DNA of 11,866 nucleotides from Clostridiaceae bacterium (GCA_904501675.1 CAJGCL010000059.1:1-11866), one strand, 5' to 3'; positions 1 to 7,060 are shown, counted from the first letter of the stretch. The notes: generated by a model from the sequence alone, not told the origin. Made by a program: numbers and translations.

Positions 1-243
1 CTTCTTGATATATTCTCTCTTGGTATTTACTCACTTGTTTGGAACTACCAGATGGCTGAAAGAATGTATCAGAAAGCCGCAGATTATGGCGTTGAGCTTA
101 AGCACGGCGGTATGTTCGTAATGCTTCTCAGATTCATCCCTATCGTTAGCAGTATTGTTAAAATCTCTTATGCTAACAAGCTTATTGCCGGTTACAACGC
201 AAATTTTGCAGCAAACACCGAAACAAGCGAAGTTGCTGAATAA
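1..243 (+). CDS. DUF4234-like small membrane protein, 3' end only
   Basis: The reading frame is open from the first base, so the 5' end lies outside the window; the ATG at 52 is internal to a longer frame. The visible 80 residues begin with a hydrophobic stretch containing LGIYSLVW, followed by an amphipathic segment (MAERMYQKAADYG), a second hydrophobic segment (MFVMLLRFIPIVSSIV, visible residues about 40-55) and a short polar tail ending NTETSEVAE. The GIY-x-x-x-W pattern at the end of a first membrane helix, followed by a polar turn and another helix, resembles DUF4234 membrane proteins of Firmicutes, whose function is unknown. It is followed at once by a hairpin terminator. The family call is from pattern recognition on a fragment and is moderate at best; that this is a real coding end is much surer, because stop, terminator and the next ribosome binding site follow in order. 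Confidence 0.6.
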   Translation, partial: LLDIFSLGIYSLVWNYQMAERMYQKAADYGVELKHGGMFVMLLRFIPIVSSIVKISYANKLIAGYNANFAANTETSEVAE

Positions 244-253
244 TAAAACATTG

Positions 254-280
254 TAGCCGACCTTGGGGTCGGCTATTTTT
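254..280 (+). terminator. Intrinsic terminator after the DUF4234-like gene
   Basis: A perfect 9-bp stem (254-262 with 267-275) closes a TTGG loop and is followed by five T residues at 276-280. It sits 10 bases after the stop codon. It is only 13 bases upstream of the ribosome binding site of the alpha-galactosidase gene, which leaves almost no room for a separate promoter and suggests partial read-through. Confidence 0.85.
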
Positions 281-303
281 ATAATTAATAATAGGAGTTT
301 TAA

Positions 304-2028
304 ATGAACACAAGAAAACTATTTACTCTAGCATCAGGCTTAAGTGCAGGTATTGCTATTGGAAAGGTCCTTAAAAAAAAGAATATATGCCCTACTTGTT
401 TTGCAAAAAAAGCTTTTGCTTACACTCAGGTGCATATTGATGAAAAAGAAAAATACGCGAATGGTATTGCGCTCACACCACCTATGGGCTGGAGCAGTTG
501 GAACACCTTCAGAAATTCTATAGATGAAAAACTTATTAAAGACACCGCAGATGCTCTCGTTAAGACAGGGCTCATGGATGCAGGTTACATCTATGTCAAT
601 CTTGATGATTGTTGGCAAAGCTCATTGAGGACCGCAGATGGTAAGCTTCAAGGTGATTTAACACGCTTCCCAAAAGGCATCAAATCACTTATAGAGGAAG
701 TTAACGCTAAAGGTCTTAAGGTAGGTCTTTATACCTCAAATGGTACACTTACCTGCGAAGATTTACCTGCAAGCCTTTATAACGAGGCAACAGACGCAGA
801 TACGCTTGCTGAATGGGGTGCAGAATACTTCAAATACGATTTCTGTCATAATGAAGCAATCCCTACAATTGCACCTAATCTTATTAAGCTTTATATCGGC
901 AAACCCGGTGAAAAAGATTTTATTGATATTTTTGCTCACCATGGAGAGATTTCAGAAGGCGCAAAGATTTTCCCTGACGAAAGAGTTGAAAGCGGCTTCA
1001 CAGTAGGTAACCTTTGCGGCGGCTTAGGTAAGCTTACATTCCCTGCAATTGATGTACCTGAGGATAACGAATACAGCCTTACAATCGTTTTCAGAAAGGG
1101 CGGAAACATCCGTAAATTCCTTGTTTGCAAGGTAAACGACGAAACGGAATACGACTGTTATTTCCCTGCATCTAAAGGCTTCACACCCGACGGACGACTC
1201 CAAATTAAAGTCAAGCTCAAAAAGGGTCTTAACAAATTAGAGTTTTACAATCCAGTAGCCTCTAAGGCAGACTCCGCACAGCGTCAATACATAAAAATGG
1301 GTAATGAATTAAGACGCGCTACTAAAGAGTATGCAGAGAAAAATGGTGTTGTTGAAAAACCAATATGCTACTCTATTTGTGAATGGGGTAGAAACAAACC
1401 GTGGAAGTGGGGAGCAAAAGCAGGCAACCTTTGGCGCACAACACCTGATATTAGGCCTTCTTGGACTTCTATGATTGGTATATATGAAATAAATGTACGC
1501 CTTTATAAGCATGCAACTGTAGGTTGTTGGAATGACCCTGATATGCTTGAAGTTGGTGTTGGCTCACTTACCGCAGAAGAAAACAGAACTCATTTCTCCC
1601 TTTGGTGTATGATGGCCGCTCCACTTATTTTAGGAAACGATATAAGGAAATTCGTAAACGCTGACGGCACTGTAGATGAAGATAACAAAGTGCTTAATAT
1701 TCTTAAAAACAAAAACCTTATTGCAATTGATCAAGATAAACGCGGTATGCAGGGAAAGAGAATTTTTACAAACGGCTTAACAGATATTATTGTAAAGCCA
1801 CTTGAAAACAGAGAGCTTGCTGTATGCTTCCTCAATAAATCCAATGAGAGAAAGCACATGGTTTTACCTATTATGAAAATCCATAACGAGCCATATATTG
1901 ATTTGCCTATTTCAAAAGAATATGAATGCACAGACCTTTGGGAAAATGAGAGTACAATAATAACAAACAATATCAATTGTTCTGTTGAACCTCATGGTGT
2001 TAAGATTTACAGAATAAAAACAATATAA
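304..2028 (+). CDS. GH27 alpha-galactosidase with an inserted domain
   Basis: Predicted to hydrolyse terminal alpha-galactosides by a retaining mechanism. GH27 landmarks appear in order: TPPMGWSSWN (58-67), NLDDCW (99-104; the paired Asp bind galactose in the family), the nucleophile in KYDFC (Asp179), ICEWG (358-362), the acid/base in WRTTPDI (Asp382, four residues after Arg378 as in human GLA Arg227/Asp231) and WNDPDML (409-415). A C-terminal beta domain follows from about 480. Nucleophile and ICEWG are normally separated by roughly 30 residues; here the gap is about 175, because a beta-rich segment (about 190-328) is inserted, possibly a carbohydrate-binding module. The N-terminus has a weakly hydrophobic stretch (6-20), a lysine cluster and a CPTC motif, with no clear signal-peptidase site, so location is uncertain. 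AGGAG at 293-297 lies 6 bases before the ATG. The next gene follows after 24 bases, probably cotranscribed. Activity on alpha-galactosides is inferred; related GH27 members act on beta-L-arabinopyranosides. Confidence 0.93.
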   Translation: MNTRKLFTLASGLSAGIAIGKVLKKKNICPTCFAKKAFAYTQVHIDEKEKYANGIALTPPMGWSSWNTFRNSIDEKLIKDTADALVKTGLMDAGYIYVNLDDCWQSSLRTADGKLQGDLTRFPKGIKSLIEEVNAKGLKVGLYTSNGTLTCEDLPASLYNEATDADTLAEWGAEYFKYDFCHNEAIPTIAPNLIKLYIGKPGEKDFIDIFAHHGEISEGAKIFPDERVESGFTVGNLCGGLGKLTFPAIDVPEDNEYSLTIVFRKGGNIRKFLVCKVNDETEYDCYFPASKGFTPDGRLQIKVKLKKGLNKLEFYNPVASKADSAQRQYIKMGNELRRATKEYAEKNGVVEKPICYSICEWGRNKPWKWGAKAGNLWRTTPDIRPSWTSMIGIYEINVRLYKHATVGCWNDPDMLEVGVGSLTAEENRTHFSLWCMMAAPLILGNDIRKFVNADGTVDEDNKVLNILKNKNLIAIDQDKRGMQGKRIFTNGLTDIIVKPLENRELAVCFLNKSNERKHMVLPIMKIHNEPYIDLPISKEYECTDLWENESTIITNNINCSVEPHGVKIYRIKTI

Positions 2029-2052
2029 AAACGAAATGAAAGAAGGTTTATT

Positions 2053-3039
2053 ATGAACAGAGTACAAATAAAAGAAGCTGCAAAAGAATTATTAAAGAAA
2101 AACCATTGGCTTTGTGTTGGTGTTTCAATTATTGTAATGATTTTAGACGGTGGCGTCTCAAGTGCACCAACCTTCAGTTTCAATTTCAGCACAACTACAA
2201 GCGTAGATGGTCCTACTGATATTCAGGGCTTACCATCCTTTATACCAGATATTCAGGAAGAATCAATGCCATTGTTCATTCTGGTTTTCCTTATATTTTT
2301 GGTTGTTGCTTTGTTCGGTGGCTTTGTTATCAATGCCTTTGTCGGAAGTCAGGTTAAGGTTGGTAGCTGTAGATTTTTCCTTAAACATAGAAAAAACCAT
2401 CCTGTTGAGGTTGGCGAACTTTTTAAAAGTTATTCAGACAAAACATTTATAAATGTTGCAAAAGTTTCTATTATTAAGAATTCATCCATACTCTTATGGT
2501 CTGCGCTTTGCGTTATTCCCGGAATTATCAAAACATACGAATATGCCGCTGTTGATTATATTCTCAGCGTTAATCCTTCAATGAACTATAAAAGAGCTCT
2601 TGATTTAAGCAAGAAAATAATGAATGGCCATAAAATGGAATTATTTGAATTGCAATTCTCATTTTTAGGCTGGCACTTACTCTCTATATTCACTTGCGGT
2701 CTTTTAAGCATCTTTTTTGTTATGCCATATCAACTTATTGCAGAAGCTGAGTTTTTTGCATATGTGAGAGAGCTTGCTATATTTAATGGTATTATTTCTT
2801 ATAACGATATTCCTGACTACGAGGAATATTATCCTATCCCACCTATGTATCAAAATATTACACCTAATGGTGGATTCTACAACCAAGCAAATATGAACTA
2901 CGCTCCACCTCAGTCTGCAGAAGCTAACTTTACTCCTGTTGAGCCTGTTGTTAAAGCGGAGCATGTTGAAGAAGCAAATGTTGAGCCCATCGTAGAAGAA
3001 ACACCTGCAGAAGAAGTTATAGAAGAAACAAAGGAATAA
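2053..3039 (+). CDS. DUF975 family integral membrane protein
   Basis: A 328-residue membrane protein of unknown function. The N-terminus (RVQIKEAAKELLKKNHW, residues 3-19) and the core IPGIIKTYEYAAVDYILSVNP (155-175), followed by ALDLSKKIMNGHKMELFELQ and FLGWHLL (182-210), closely match the DUF975 pattern common in Firmicutes. Membrane segments are likely at about 18-36, 73-96, 143-160 and 205-228. From about residue 255 the protein changes to a disordered tail, first tyrosine- and proline-rich, then rich in Glu/Val/Pro (about 295-328). The tail is probably cytoplasmic and could be a docking segment, but nothing in the sequence says what it binds. AAGG at 2043-2046 serves the ATG. The gene lies 24 bases after the alpha-galactosidase stop, so the two are probably one transcript, without an obvious functional link. 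A strong hairpin follows the stop. Confidence 0.88.
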   Translation: MNRVQIKEAAKELLKKNHWLCVGVSIIVMILDGGVSSAPTFSFNFSTTTSVDGPTDIQGLPSFIPDIQEESMPLFILVFLIFLVVALFGGFVINAFVGSQVKVGSCRFFLKHRKNHPVEVGELFKSYSDKTFINVAKVSIIKNSSILLWSALCVIPGIIKTYEYAAVDYILSVNPSMNYKRALDLSKKIMNGHKMELFELQFSFLGWHLLSIFTCGLLSIFFVMPYQLIAEAEFFAYVRELAIFNGIISYNDIPDYEEYYPIPPMYQNITPNGGFYNQANMNYAPPQSAEANFTPVEPVVKAEHVEEANVEPIVEETPAEEVIEETKE

Positions 3040-3043
3040 ATTC

Positions 3044-3075
3044 AAAGCCTCTCACTTTGCGAAGTGAGAGGCTTT
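3044..3075. terminator. Bidirectional terminator between convergent genes
   Basis: A perfect 14-bp stem (3044-3057 with 3062-3075) with a 4-base TGCG loop lies between the DUF975 stop on the + strand and the transporter stop on the - strand (3078-3080). The outer AAA/TTT pairs give a short T run on either strand, so one hairpin can end both convergent transcripts. Confidence 0.88.
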
Positions 3076-3077
3076 AA

Positions 3078-3980
3078 TTATGCATCATAAAGACCAAGTA
3101 TTACAATACCTACAACTGCTAAAACAATCATAGCATAGTGTTTTATTGAAAGCTTTTCTTTAAGGAAGATTCTTCCCCATACTACAGATGCTACGCAGTA
3201 AGCGGAGATAATTGGTGCTGCCATTGCAACATGCTCTGAATCTGCAAGTGCATAAATATATGCGAACTGACCTGCAGTTTCGAAGATAGCACCTGTATAC
3301 TTTGGTGCTTCCTTTTTGGGAAGGAATTTCTGCTTTTTAATAAACTTAACATAAATAAAGCAGATGATACCGCAAGCAAGGAAGGTTAATTCGTATGCAA
3401 CGTTTGCAACATCTTCATCAAGTGTTTCAAGCACGATACTGTCAGCAAATGTTCCGAGAGCATCTAAAAGGCAATAAATAAGCGGAAGAATGATTGCTAA
3501 AGGGCTCTTTGAATATTTGTAGTTACCCTTCTCCTGTCTTAAAGCACGGAGCTCATCATCTTCCTTTGCTTCTACGAAGCCAAGGCCTATAACACCAAGA
3601 CAAACAAGAGCAACAGCAATATACTGTGGCACCGCAAGAGCATCACCTGTTATAATGCAAAGAATTGCAACAAGTGCTCCTGATGAGTTACAAATAGGTG
3701 AAGAAACTGAAAGCTCGATATAACGAAGACCTATGTAACCAATTGCCATTGAAAGAATATAAAGAGCTGAAACAGGAAGATATTTTAAGAGGGATGCAAG
3801 GTCTATAGGTACGCCGGAAACGAATATCTCATACAAAGCATGAATACCCATTACAACGCCAACGGCGGTAACCATTTTATAATGGCTGTACTTATCTGAT
3901 TTGTCTGCGCAACCGATTTTAGAAAACAAATCGGAACCGCTCCAGCAAATCAAAGCGATCACTGAAAACCAAAACCACAT
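3078..3980 (-). CDS. EamA/DMT superfamily transporter
   Basis: A 300-residue polytopic membrane protein of the drug/metabolite transporter type, predicted to export or exchange a small metabolite across the cytoplasmic membrane; the substrate cannot be read from the sequence. It has two EamA repeats. The first ends around IELSVSSPICNSSGALVAIL (88-107) plus a further helix pair (about 118-137). The second ends with APIISAYCVASVVWGRIFLKE (255-275) and a last helix (about 281-297), where the conserved Glu in LKEKL matches the usual xGE motif position. Ten helices are plausible, joined by a charged central loop (about 138-158). The ATG is preceded by AGAGGT (3988-3993) at 7 bases. It is a single-gene unit: a good promoter lies upstream at 4052-4080 and the shared hairpin lies downstream. 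Confidence 0.87.
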   Translation of the reverse strand: MWFWFSVIALICWSGSDLFSKIGCADKSDKYSHYKMVTAVGVVMGIHALYEIFVSGVPIDLASLLKYLPVSALYILSMAIGYIGLRYIELSVSSPICNSSGALVAILCIITGDALAVPQYIAVALVCLGVIGLGFVEAKEDDELRALRQEKGNYKYSKSPLAIILPLIYCLLDALGTFADSIVLETLDEDVANVAYELTFLACGIICFIYVKFIKKQKFLPKKEAPKYTGAIFETAGQFAYIYALADSEHVAMAAPIISAYCVASVVWGRIFLKEKLSIKHYAMIVLAVVGIVILGLYDA

Positions 3981-4051
3981 TTTGCATACCTCTTTTCGTA
4001 TTAAATTCTGTTAAAAAAGACGGGTTTTGCTTTAACTTTTTTAACTTTAAA

Positions 4052-4080
4052 ATAATACCACCATGTTTTTAGAAATTCAA
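4052..4080 (-). promoter_or_regulatory. Sigma-A-type promoter for the EamA transporter
   Basis: On the - strand a TTGAAT -35 box (4075-4080) and a TATTAT -10 box (4052-4057) are exactly 17 bases apart. Transcription would begin near 4045, giving a leader of about 65 bases before the transporter ATG. The spacing and box matches are good, but no experimental start is known. Confidence 0.6.
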
Positions 4081-4091
4081 TAAAAAAGATA

Positions 4092-4130
4092 AAAAATAGT
4101 CGATTAATTTCAAATTAATCGACTATTTTT
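4092..4130 (-). terminator. Intrinsic terminator after the metallophosphoesterase gene
   Basis: A perfect 19-bp inverted repeat (4092-4110 and 4112-4130) around a single C at 4111 forms a long AT-rich hairpin immediately past the metallophosphoesterase stop. Both outer arms are A/T tracts, so the - strand transcript ends in a long U run. The + strand copy is equally U-tailed, so it would also block transcription from the left. Confidence 0.87.
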
Positions 4131-4134
4131 ATTT

Positions 4135-5457
4135 TTATTCCTCAATCGGAACCTGATATGTAACATCTTCAAACTGCATTTCTACAGTCTCTTTTGGCAA
4201 AAGTGTGTTGTCATACTTATTTGAATAATAGTTATATTTGTTTATTTCAAAGCTTGTATCAGGGTTGCAGGTTATAATGGTACAGCCTCTTTGCGAGCCC
4301 TCATTTTTGATTCCTATATAGGCAAGGTAATCTATACTATATCCGTAGCTGAATATAATACCATCCTTTGAAAATGAAACATTGTTATAATGGTCATGGC
4401 CATTGTGAACAGCCTTTGTAGAGCCAAGCTCTACCATAGCCTCAAAGAGATTATCTTCTCCTAAGCCGCAACAAACCGGTTCACCTAATATGCCATCTAT
4501 ATATTTTACATTTTCCGTATCCTTAAAGCCATTATCCGCAAATTCAGACCAAGCATCTTTTATCTCTACAAGAGGAATGTGGAAGAAGCATTGTGTTTTA
4601 ACTGTTCCGAAATCTTTATAAAGTCCACCGTTTTCGCCGGGCTGAAGCGAATTAATAACAGCCTTGTTTTCAGCGTTCATTCTCTCTATTTCAGTTTTGT
4701 ACCACTCCACCTGATTATCGTGGATATTATCATATTTACCGGTAAGTCCATTAATCAGTCCGCTATTTATTACACCGGTATCTATATAAGAAAGAGAATC
4801 TATCATTATAAATGCCTGTGTAATAAGACCCTTGCTGTTTTTCACCTCAATTGTATGATTTCCGAAGCCATCAATATCCTCAGGACCTGCTTGGAAAAGG
4901 CAGTACTGGAGATTTTTATCGGAATAAAATTCTGCTACCTTTTCACGCTCATAATAGCTATAGCTTTCTGCATCGTGGTTGCCAAATGTAACAGTCCAAT
5001 AAACGCCAAGCGTTTCCATAAGGTTTATAAGCTCCATTGCACCGCTTTTATTATTGAAGGTACCCGCCTGAACAGGTACAGGATAAGCAATATCACCTGT
5101 GATAATAACAAGGTCCGGTTTTTCTGCTGTTATCATAGCTGCTACCGCATTAATAGCCTTTTTATCCTTAAAGACGCTCATAAATCCACCGCCAAGGTGA
5201 ATGTCAGTCAGCTGCATAACATTAAAGCTTTCATCGGTAGTAAAAACCCAGTTGCCATTCTCATCCTTCCCAGGAACAAGTTGAGGTTTTTCATATTGTA
5301 CCTTTTCAAAACTCTTAGCAGTTTTTATGCAATCCTTTACAATAATTGTATTAGCGAGCGCAATCAAAGCACCAAGCGCTACAATTACAGCAACAAATAT
5401 ACTAATCACTTTTCTTATCTTTTTACCTTTAGAGCCTTTTCCCTTTTCTTTTGACAT
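4135..5457 (-). CDS. Membrane-anchored metallophosphoesterase (Dcr2/purple-acid-like)
   Basis: A 440-residue calcineurin-type phosphoesterase predicted to use two metal ions. All metal-binding signatures are present in order: DIH (Asp85, His87), GD (121-122), GNHD (159-162), a later histidine in FFHIP (His293) and GHDH (353-356). The pattern QLTDIHLGG resembles the Dcr2-like branch, for which phosphoprotein, phospholipid or nucleotide substrates are all possible; the substrate is unknown. A lysine-rich N-terminus (2-16) followed by a hydrophobic helix (about 18-38) looks like a signal anchor with the catalytic domain outside the cell. The frame extends to a TTG at 5520, but that codon lies inside the preceding methyltransferase gene. 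The ATG at 5457 has AAAGGGTGG upstream and directly precedes the lysine-rich anchor, so it is preferred. It lies 46 bases after the methyltransferase stop, probably in the same operon. Confidence 0.88.
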   Translation of the reverse strand: MSKEKGKGSKGKKIRKVISIFVAVIVALGALIALANTIIVKDCIKTAKSFEKVQYEKPQLVPGKDENGNWVFTTDESFNVMQLTDIHLGGGFMSVFKDKKAINAVAAMITAEKPDLVIITGDIAYPVPVQAGTFNNKSGAMELINLMETLGVYWTVTFGNHDAESYSYYEREKVAEFYSDKNLQYCLFQAGPEDIDGFGNHTIEVKNSKGLITQAFIMIDSLSYIDTGVINSGLINGLTGKYDNIHDNQVEWYKTEIERMNAENKAVINSLQPGENGGLYKDFGTVKTQCFFHIPLVEIKDAWSEFADNGFKDTENVKYIDGILGEPVCCGLGEDNLFEAMVELGSTKAVHNGHDHYNNVSFSKDGIIFSYGYSIDYLAYIGIKNEGSQRGCTIITCNPDTSFEINKYNYYSNKYDNTLLPKETVEMQFEDVTYQVPIEE

Positions 5458-5463
5458 ATATAA

Positions 5464-5472
5464 CCACCCTTT
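5464..5472 (-). promoter_or_regulatory. Ribosome binding site fixing the metallophosphoesterase start
   Basis: AAAGGGTGG on the - strand ends 6 bases before the ATG at 5457. No comparable site precedes the in-frame TTG at 5520, which would also overlap the preceding gene, so this site decides the start. Confidence 0.6.
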
Positions 5473-5503
5473 CAGAGTTTGAGAATAAAATGTATCTGAT
5501 TTT

Positions 5504-6175
5504 TTATTTAGTGCTTTCAAAAACCGCTGTACCGTCTTTTAGCAAAACTGTTTTAAAAACTCCGCTTTGCTCAAACAATGAGCCTTTTTGTGGATTTTGG
5601 TATATAACAGTAAGCTTATCTTCTCGACGTAAAACAGATTGTTTAAGTATTTCTACAAACTCTTCTATAACTTCACGCGGAAAAGGATTATACATATAAA
5701 TATAATTATAATCATCAATACGAGAGAAGGAAAAAGCATTCTCACAAAATACGTTAAATCTGTTATCATCAGGGAATATCTTTTGAAGATTTTCCTTTGA
5801 AATTCTCGCAAGCTCTTCGCTCATCTCCACACCATGAATTGCAGAAAAAGGAAACTGAGAAAACATATACATAGCGTAGCCCTTGCCGCTACCAACATCA
5901 AGGAACCTATCGGTTTCTTTAATATTAAGAACATCAAATATTCCGGGCATATCATATGATGCTTCATAACCATTGCAAATAGTCGGATCTATTCTCAAAA
6001 GTGTTGCATCAGGAATATAACCATTAAAATCCACACCATACTTTTCTTCAATTTTTTTTATCTGAGCAGAATGCGCATCGCGTTTTTGTTTTTTAGCTTG
6101 GATGTCTTTTTTTCTTTTTTTTAGCTTTATTAATATTTCAAAAGGACTTTTACCAAAATACTCACTGATTGGCAT
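5504..6175 (-). CDS. Class I SAM-dependent methyltransferase
   Basis: A 223-residue protein with a Rossmann-type methyltransferase core. Motif I is FLDVGSGKG (91-99), followed by the acidic end of beta-2 in GVEMSEELA (115-123, Glu117 expected to hold the SAM ribose) and by YMYNPFP (160-166) in the motif IV position. This NPF variant occurs in a group of uncharacterised class I enzymes. The acceptor is unknown. The first 45 residues are very basic and probably helical (LKKRKKDIQAKKQKRD, residues 18-33), which could bind nucleic acid, an anionic polymer or the membrane surface. GGAAGGTGAT lies directly before the ATG. The membrane-anchored phosphoesterase follows 46 bases after the stop, with one terminator for both, so the two are likely cotranscribed. 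Envelope modification is one possible shared role, but that is speculation. Confidence 0.82.
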   Translation of the reverse strand: MPISEYFGKSPFEILIKLKKRKKDIQAKKQKRDAHSAQIKKIEEKYGVDFNGYIPDATLLRIDPTICNGYEASYDMPGIFDVLNIKETDRFLDVGSGKGYAMYMFSQFPFSAIHGVEMSEELARISKENLQKIFPDDNRFNVFCENAFSFSRIDDYNYIYMYNPFPREVIEEFVEILKQSVLRREDKLTVIYQNPQKGSLFEQSGVFKTVLLKDGTAVFESTK

Positions 6176-6216
6176 ATTTAATCACCTTCCTCAACTGTTT
6201 AAAAGCACTACAAAGT

Positions 6217-6245
6217 ATGATAGCATAAAAAAACATAAAAAACAA
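6217..6245 (-). promoter_or_regulatory. Possible promoter for the methyltransferase-phosphoesterase pair
   Basis: On the - strand TTGTTT (6240-6245) and TATCAT (6217-6222) are 17 bases apart, with a TGC just before the -10 box that would give an extended -10. It overlaps the tail of the preceding terminator, and the -35 match is weak, so this is only a candidate. Confidence 0.4.
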
Positions 6246-6272
6246 CCATTGAGGCAAGACCTCAATGGTTGT
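6227..6272 (-). terminator. Intrinsic terminator after the His-rich protein gene
   Basis: A 13-bp perfect stem (6242-6254 with 6260-6272) with a 5-base CAAGA loop lies 6 bases beyond the stop of the gene at 6279. On the - strand it is followed by two T-rich runs (6237-6242 and 6227-6233). It separates this gene from the methyltransferase. Confidence 0.85.
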
Positions 6273-6278
6273 ATATTT

Positions 6279-6995
6279 TTATTCTACGTGGGCGTTACCA
6301 TGTTCTTGTTCAACAGTAACTACAGCGTTTCTCACAGCTGAAAGATTTTTGGTTGAATCTGGACCTACAACACCGGTAACCTTAACCCAATCACCATCCT
6401 GAGGGATAGTTGCATCGTCATCAAGGAATATTACTTCTATAGGTATCATTTCGCTTGTAGATGTTTCGCCTTCGTGATCATGCTCATGAGCTTCATTTTG
6501 ATCATCATGGCTATGATACCTGTATACCCAATATTGAATAGCGCCAACCTCAAACTTTTTTGTATAGAACATTCCTTCAAGTTCAATTGTAGCACCTTTA
6601 AATGCGGCATAACCATCATCTTCTTTAGGAAGCTGATATGTAGCATCGAGAGCGGCAACCCAATCAGAAAAATTCTCGTCAGTTACTTTAATCGTAACCT
6701 GTGCCCTATCCTCAAACTCTCCACCTTTTGCATCTATAGCTTCGAGTGCCTCTAAAACCGCGTCTTTTTCCGAGTTAAACACTTGCTCTTGTTTTTCAAG
6801 CTCTTTATTATGCTGCTCAGTTGATACCCATGCACCAACCAAAACCGCAATAACGCCAACAAAAAACACAGCTAATATAGAGCACATAATAATTGTTATA
6901 CGTTTTTTAAATGCAGCATCAGCATAATCTTCTTTTTTTACACCTTCAGGGATAACATCATCCTCGAAAATACTCTTTTTTTTCTTTTCAGCCAT
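6279..6995 (-). CDS. Membrane-anchored OB-like protein with histidine-rich loop
   Basis: A 238-residue protein of unknown function. It has a charged cytoplasmic N-terminus (1-32, with KKKK at 4-7), one membrane helix (about 33-57), a short coiled-coil-like stretch (about 60-88) and an extracytoplasmic beta-rich domain. The C-terminal part, FKGATIELEGMFY (132-144), PIEVIF (185-190), WVKVTGVV (203-210) and AVVTV (224-228), resembles the OB-like half of YcgQ/TIGR03943 (DUF1980) proteins; this is a resemblance only. A loop at 161-176 carries five His and several Asp/Glu, including HEHDH, with two more His near the end (232, 236), consistent with divalent-metal binding outside the membrane. No CxxC motif or catalytic site is visible. 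The ATG at 6995 is chosen over an in-frame GTG at 7004 because the latter lies within the ribosome binding site. It is 61 bases from the GH4 stop. Confidence 0.72.
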   Translation of the reverse strand: MAEKKKKSIFEDDVIPEGVKKEDYADAAFKKRITIIMCSILAVFFVGVIAVLVGAWVSTEQHNKELEKQEQVFNSEKDAVLEALEAIDAKGGEFEDRAQVTIKVTDENFSDWVAALDATYQLPKEDDGYAAFKGATIELEGMFYTKKFEVGAIQYWVYRYHSHDDQNEAHEHDHEGETSTSEMIPIEVIFLDDDATIPQDGDWVKVTGVVGPDSTKNLSAVRNAVVTVEQEHGNAHVE

Positions 6996-7001
6996 AGAAA
7001 A

Positions 7002-7010
7002 CACCTTCTT
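7002..7010 (-). promoter_or_regulatory. Ribosome binding site fixing the His-rich protein start
   Basis: AAGAAGGTG on the - strand ends 6 bases before the ATG at 6995 and covers the upstream in-frame GTG at 7004, which therefore cannot be the normal start. Confidence 0.7.
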
Positions 7011-7015
7011 TCAAT

Positions 7016-7046
7016 GTAAAAGCCATAATCACATTATGTTTTTTAC
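7016..7046. repeat. 31-base imperfect palindrome, possible operator
   Basis: GTAAAA and CATAAT (7016-7021, 7024-7029) are mirrored as ATTATG and TTTTAC (7033-7038, 7041-7046) around CAC, with one 2-by-2 mismatch. It lies between the GH4 stop and the His-rich protein gene. No U tract follows on the - strand, so it is a poor terminator. It overlaps the candidate -10 box at 7033-7038, as an operator would. Confidence 0.5.
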
Positions 7047-7060
7047 AGCTCATTCCTCAA
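7033..7060 (-). promoter_or_regulatory. Candidate promoter for the His-rich protein gene
   Basis: On the - strand TTGAGG (7055-7060) and CATAAT (7033-7038) are 16 bases apart. The -35 box overlaps the GH4 stop codon. This would let the His-rich gene be expressed apart from the sugar operon, although read-through remains possible because there is no clear terminator. Confidence 0.4.

Noticed and set aside
280..285. Perfect TATAAT hexamer just after the first terminator
   Set aside because: No -35 box sits 16-18 bases upstream, as that region is the GC-rich terminator stem. A start near 292 would fall at the ribosome binding site, so it is probably chance from the T/A-rich tail.
4092..4130. 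19-bp perfect inverted repeat considered as a mobile-element end or recombination site
   Set aside because: It is followed by U runs and placed right after a stop codon, as a terminator is. No transposase or second copy is seen in the window.
4579..5454. 291-codon open frame on the + strand opposite the metallophosphoesterase
   Set aside because: It lies wholly antisense to a gene with all catalytic motifs intact. The translation is rich in Cys, Ile, Phe and Tyr with no domain pattern, as expected for a shadow frame.
5458..5520. Longer metallophosphoesterase start at TTG 5520
   Set aside because: It overlaps the methyltransferase stop, has no ribosome binding site and adds 21 residues ahead of a typical lysine-rich signal anchor.
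6996..7004. GTG start at 7004 for the His-rich protein
   Set aside because: The codon is part of the ribosome binding site of the ATG at 6995.
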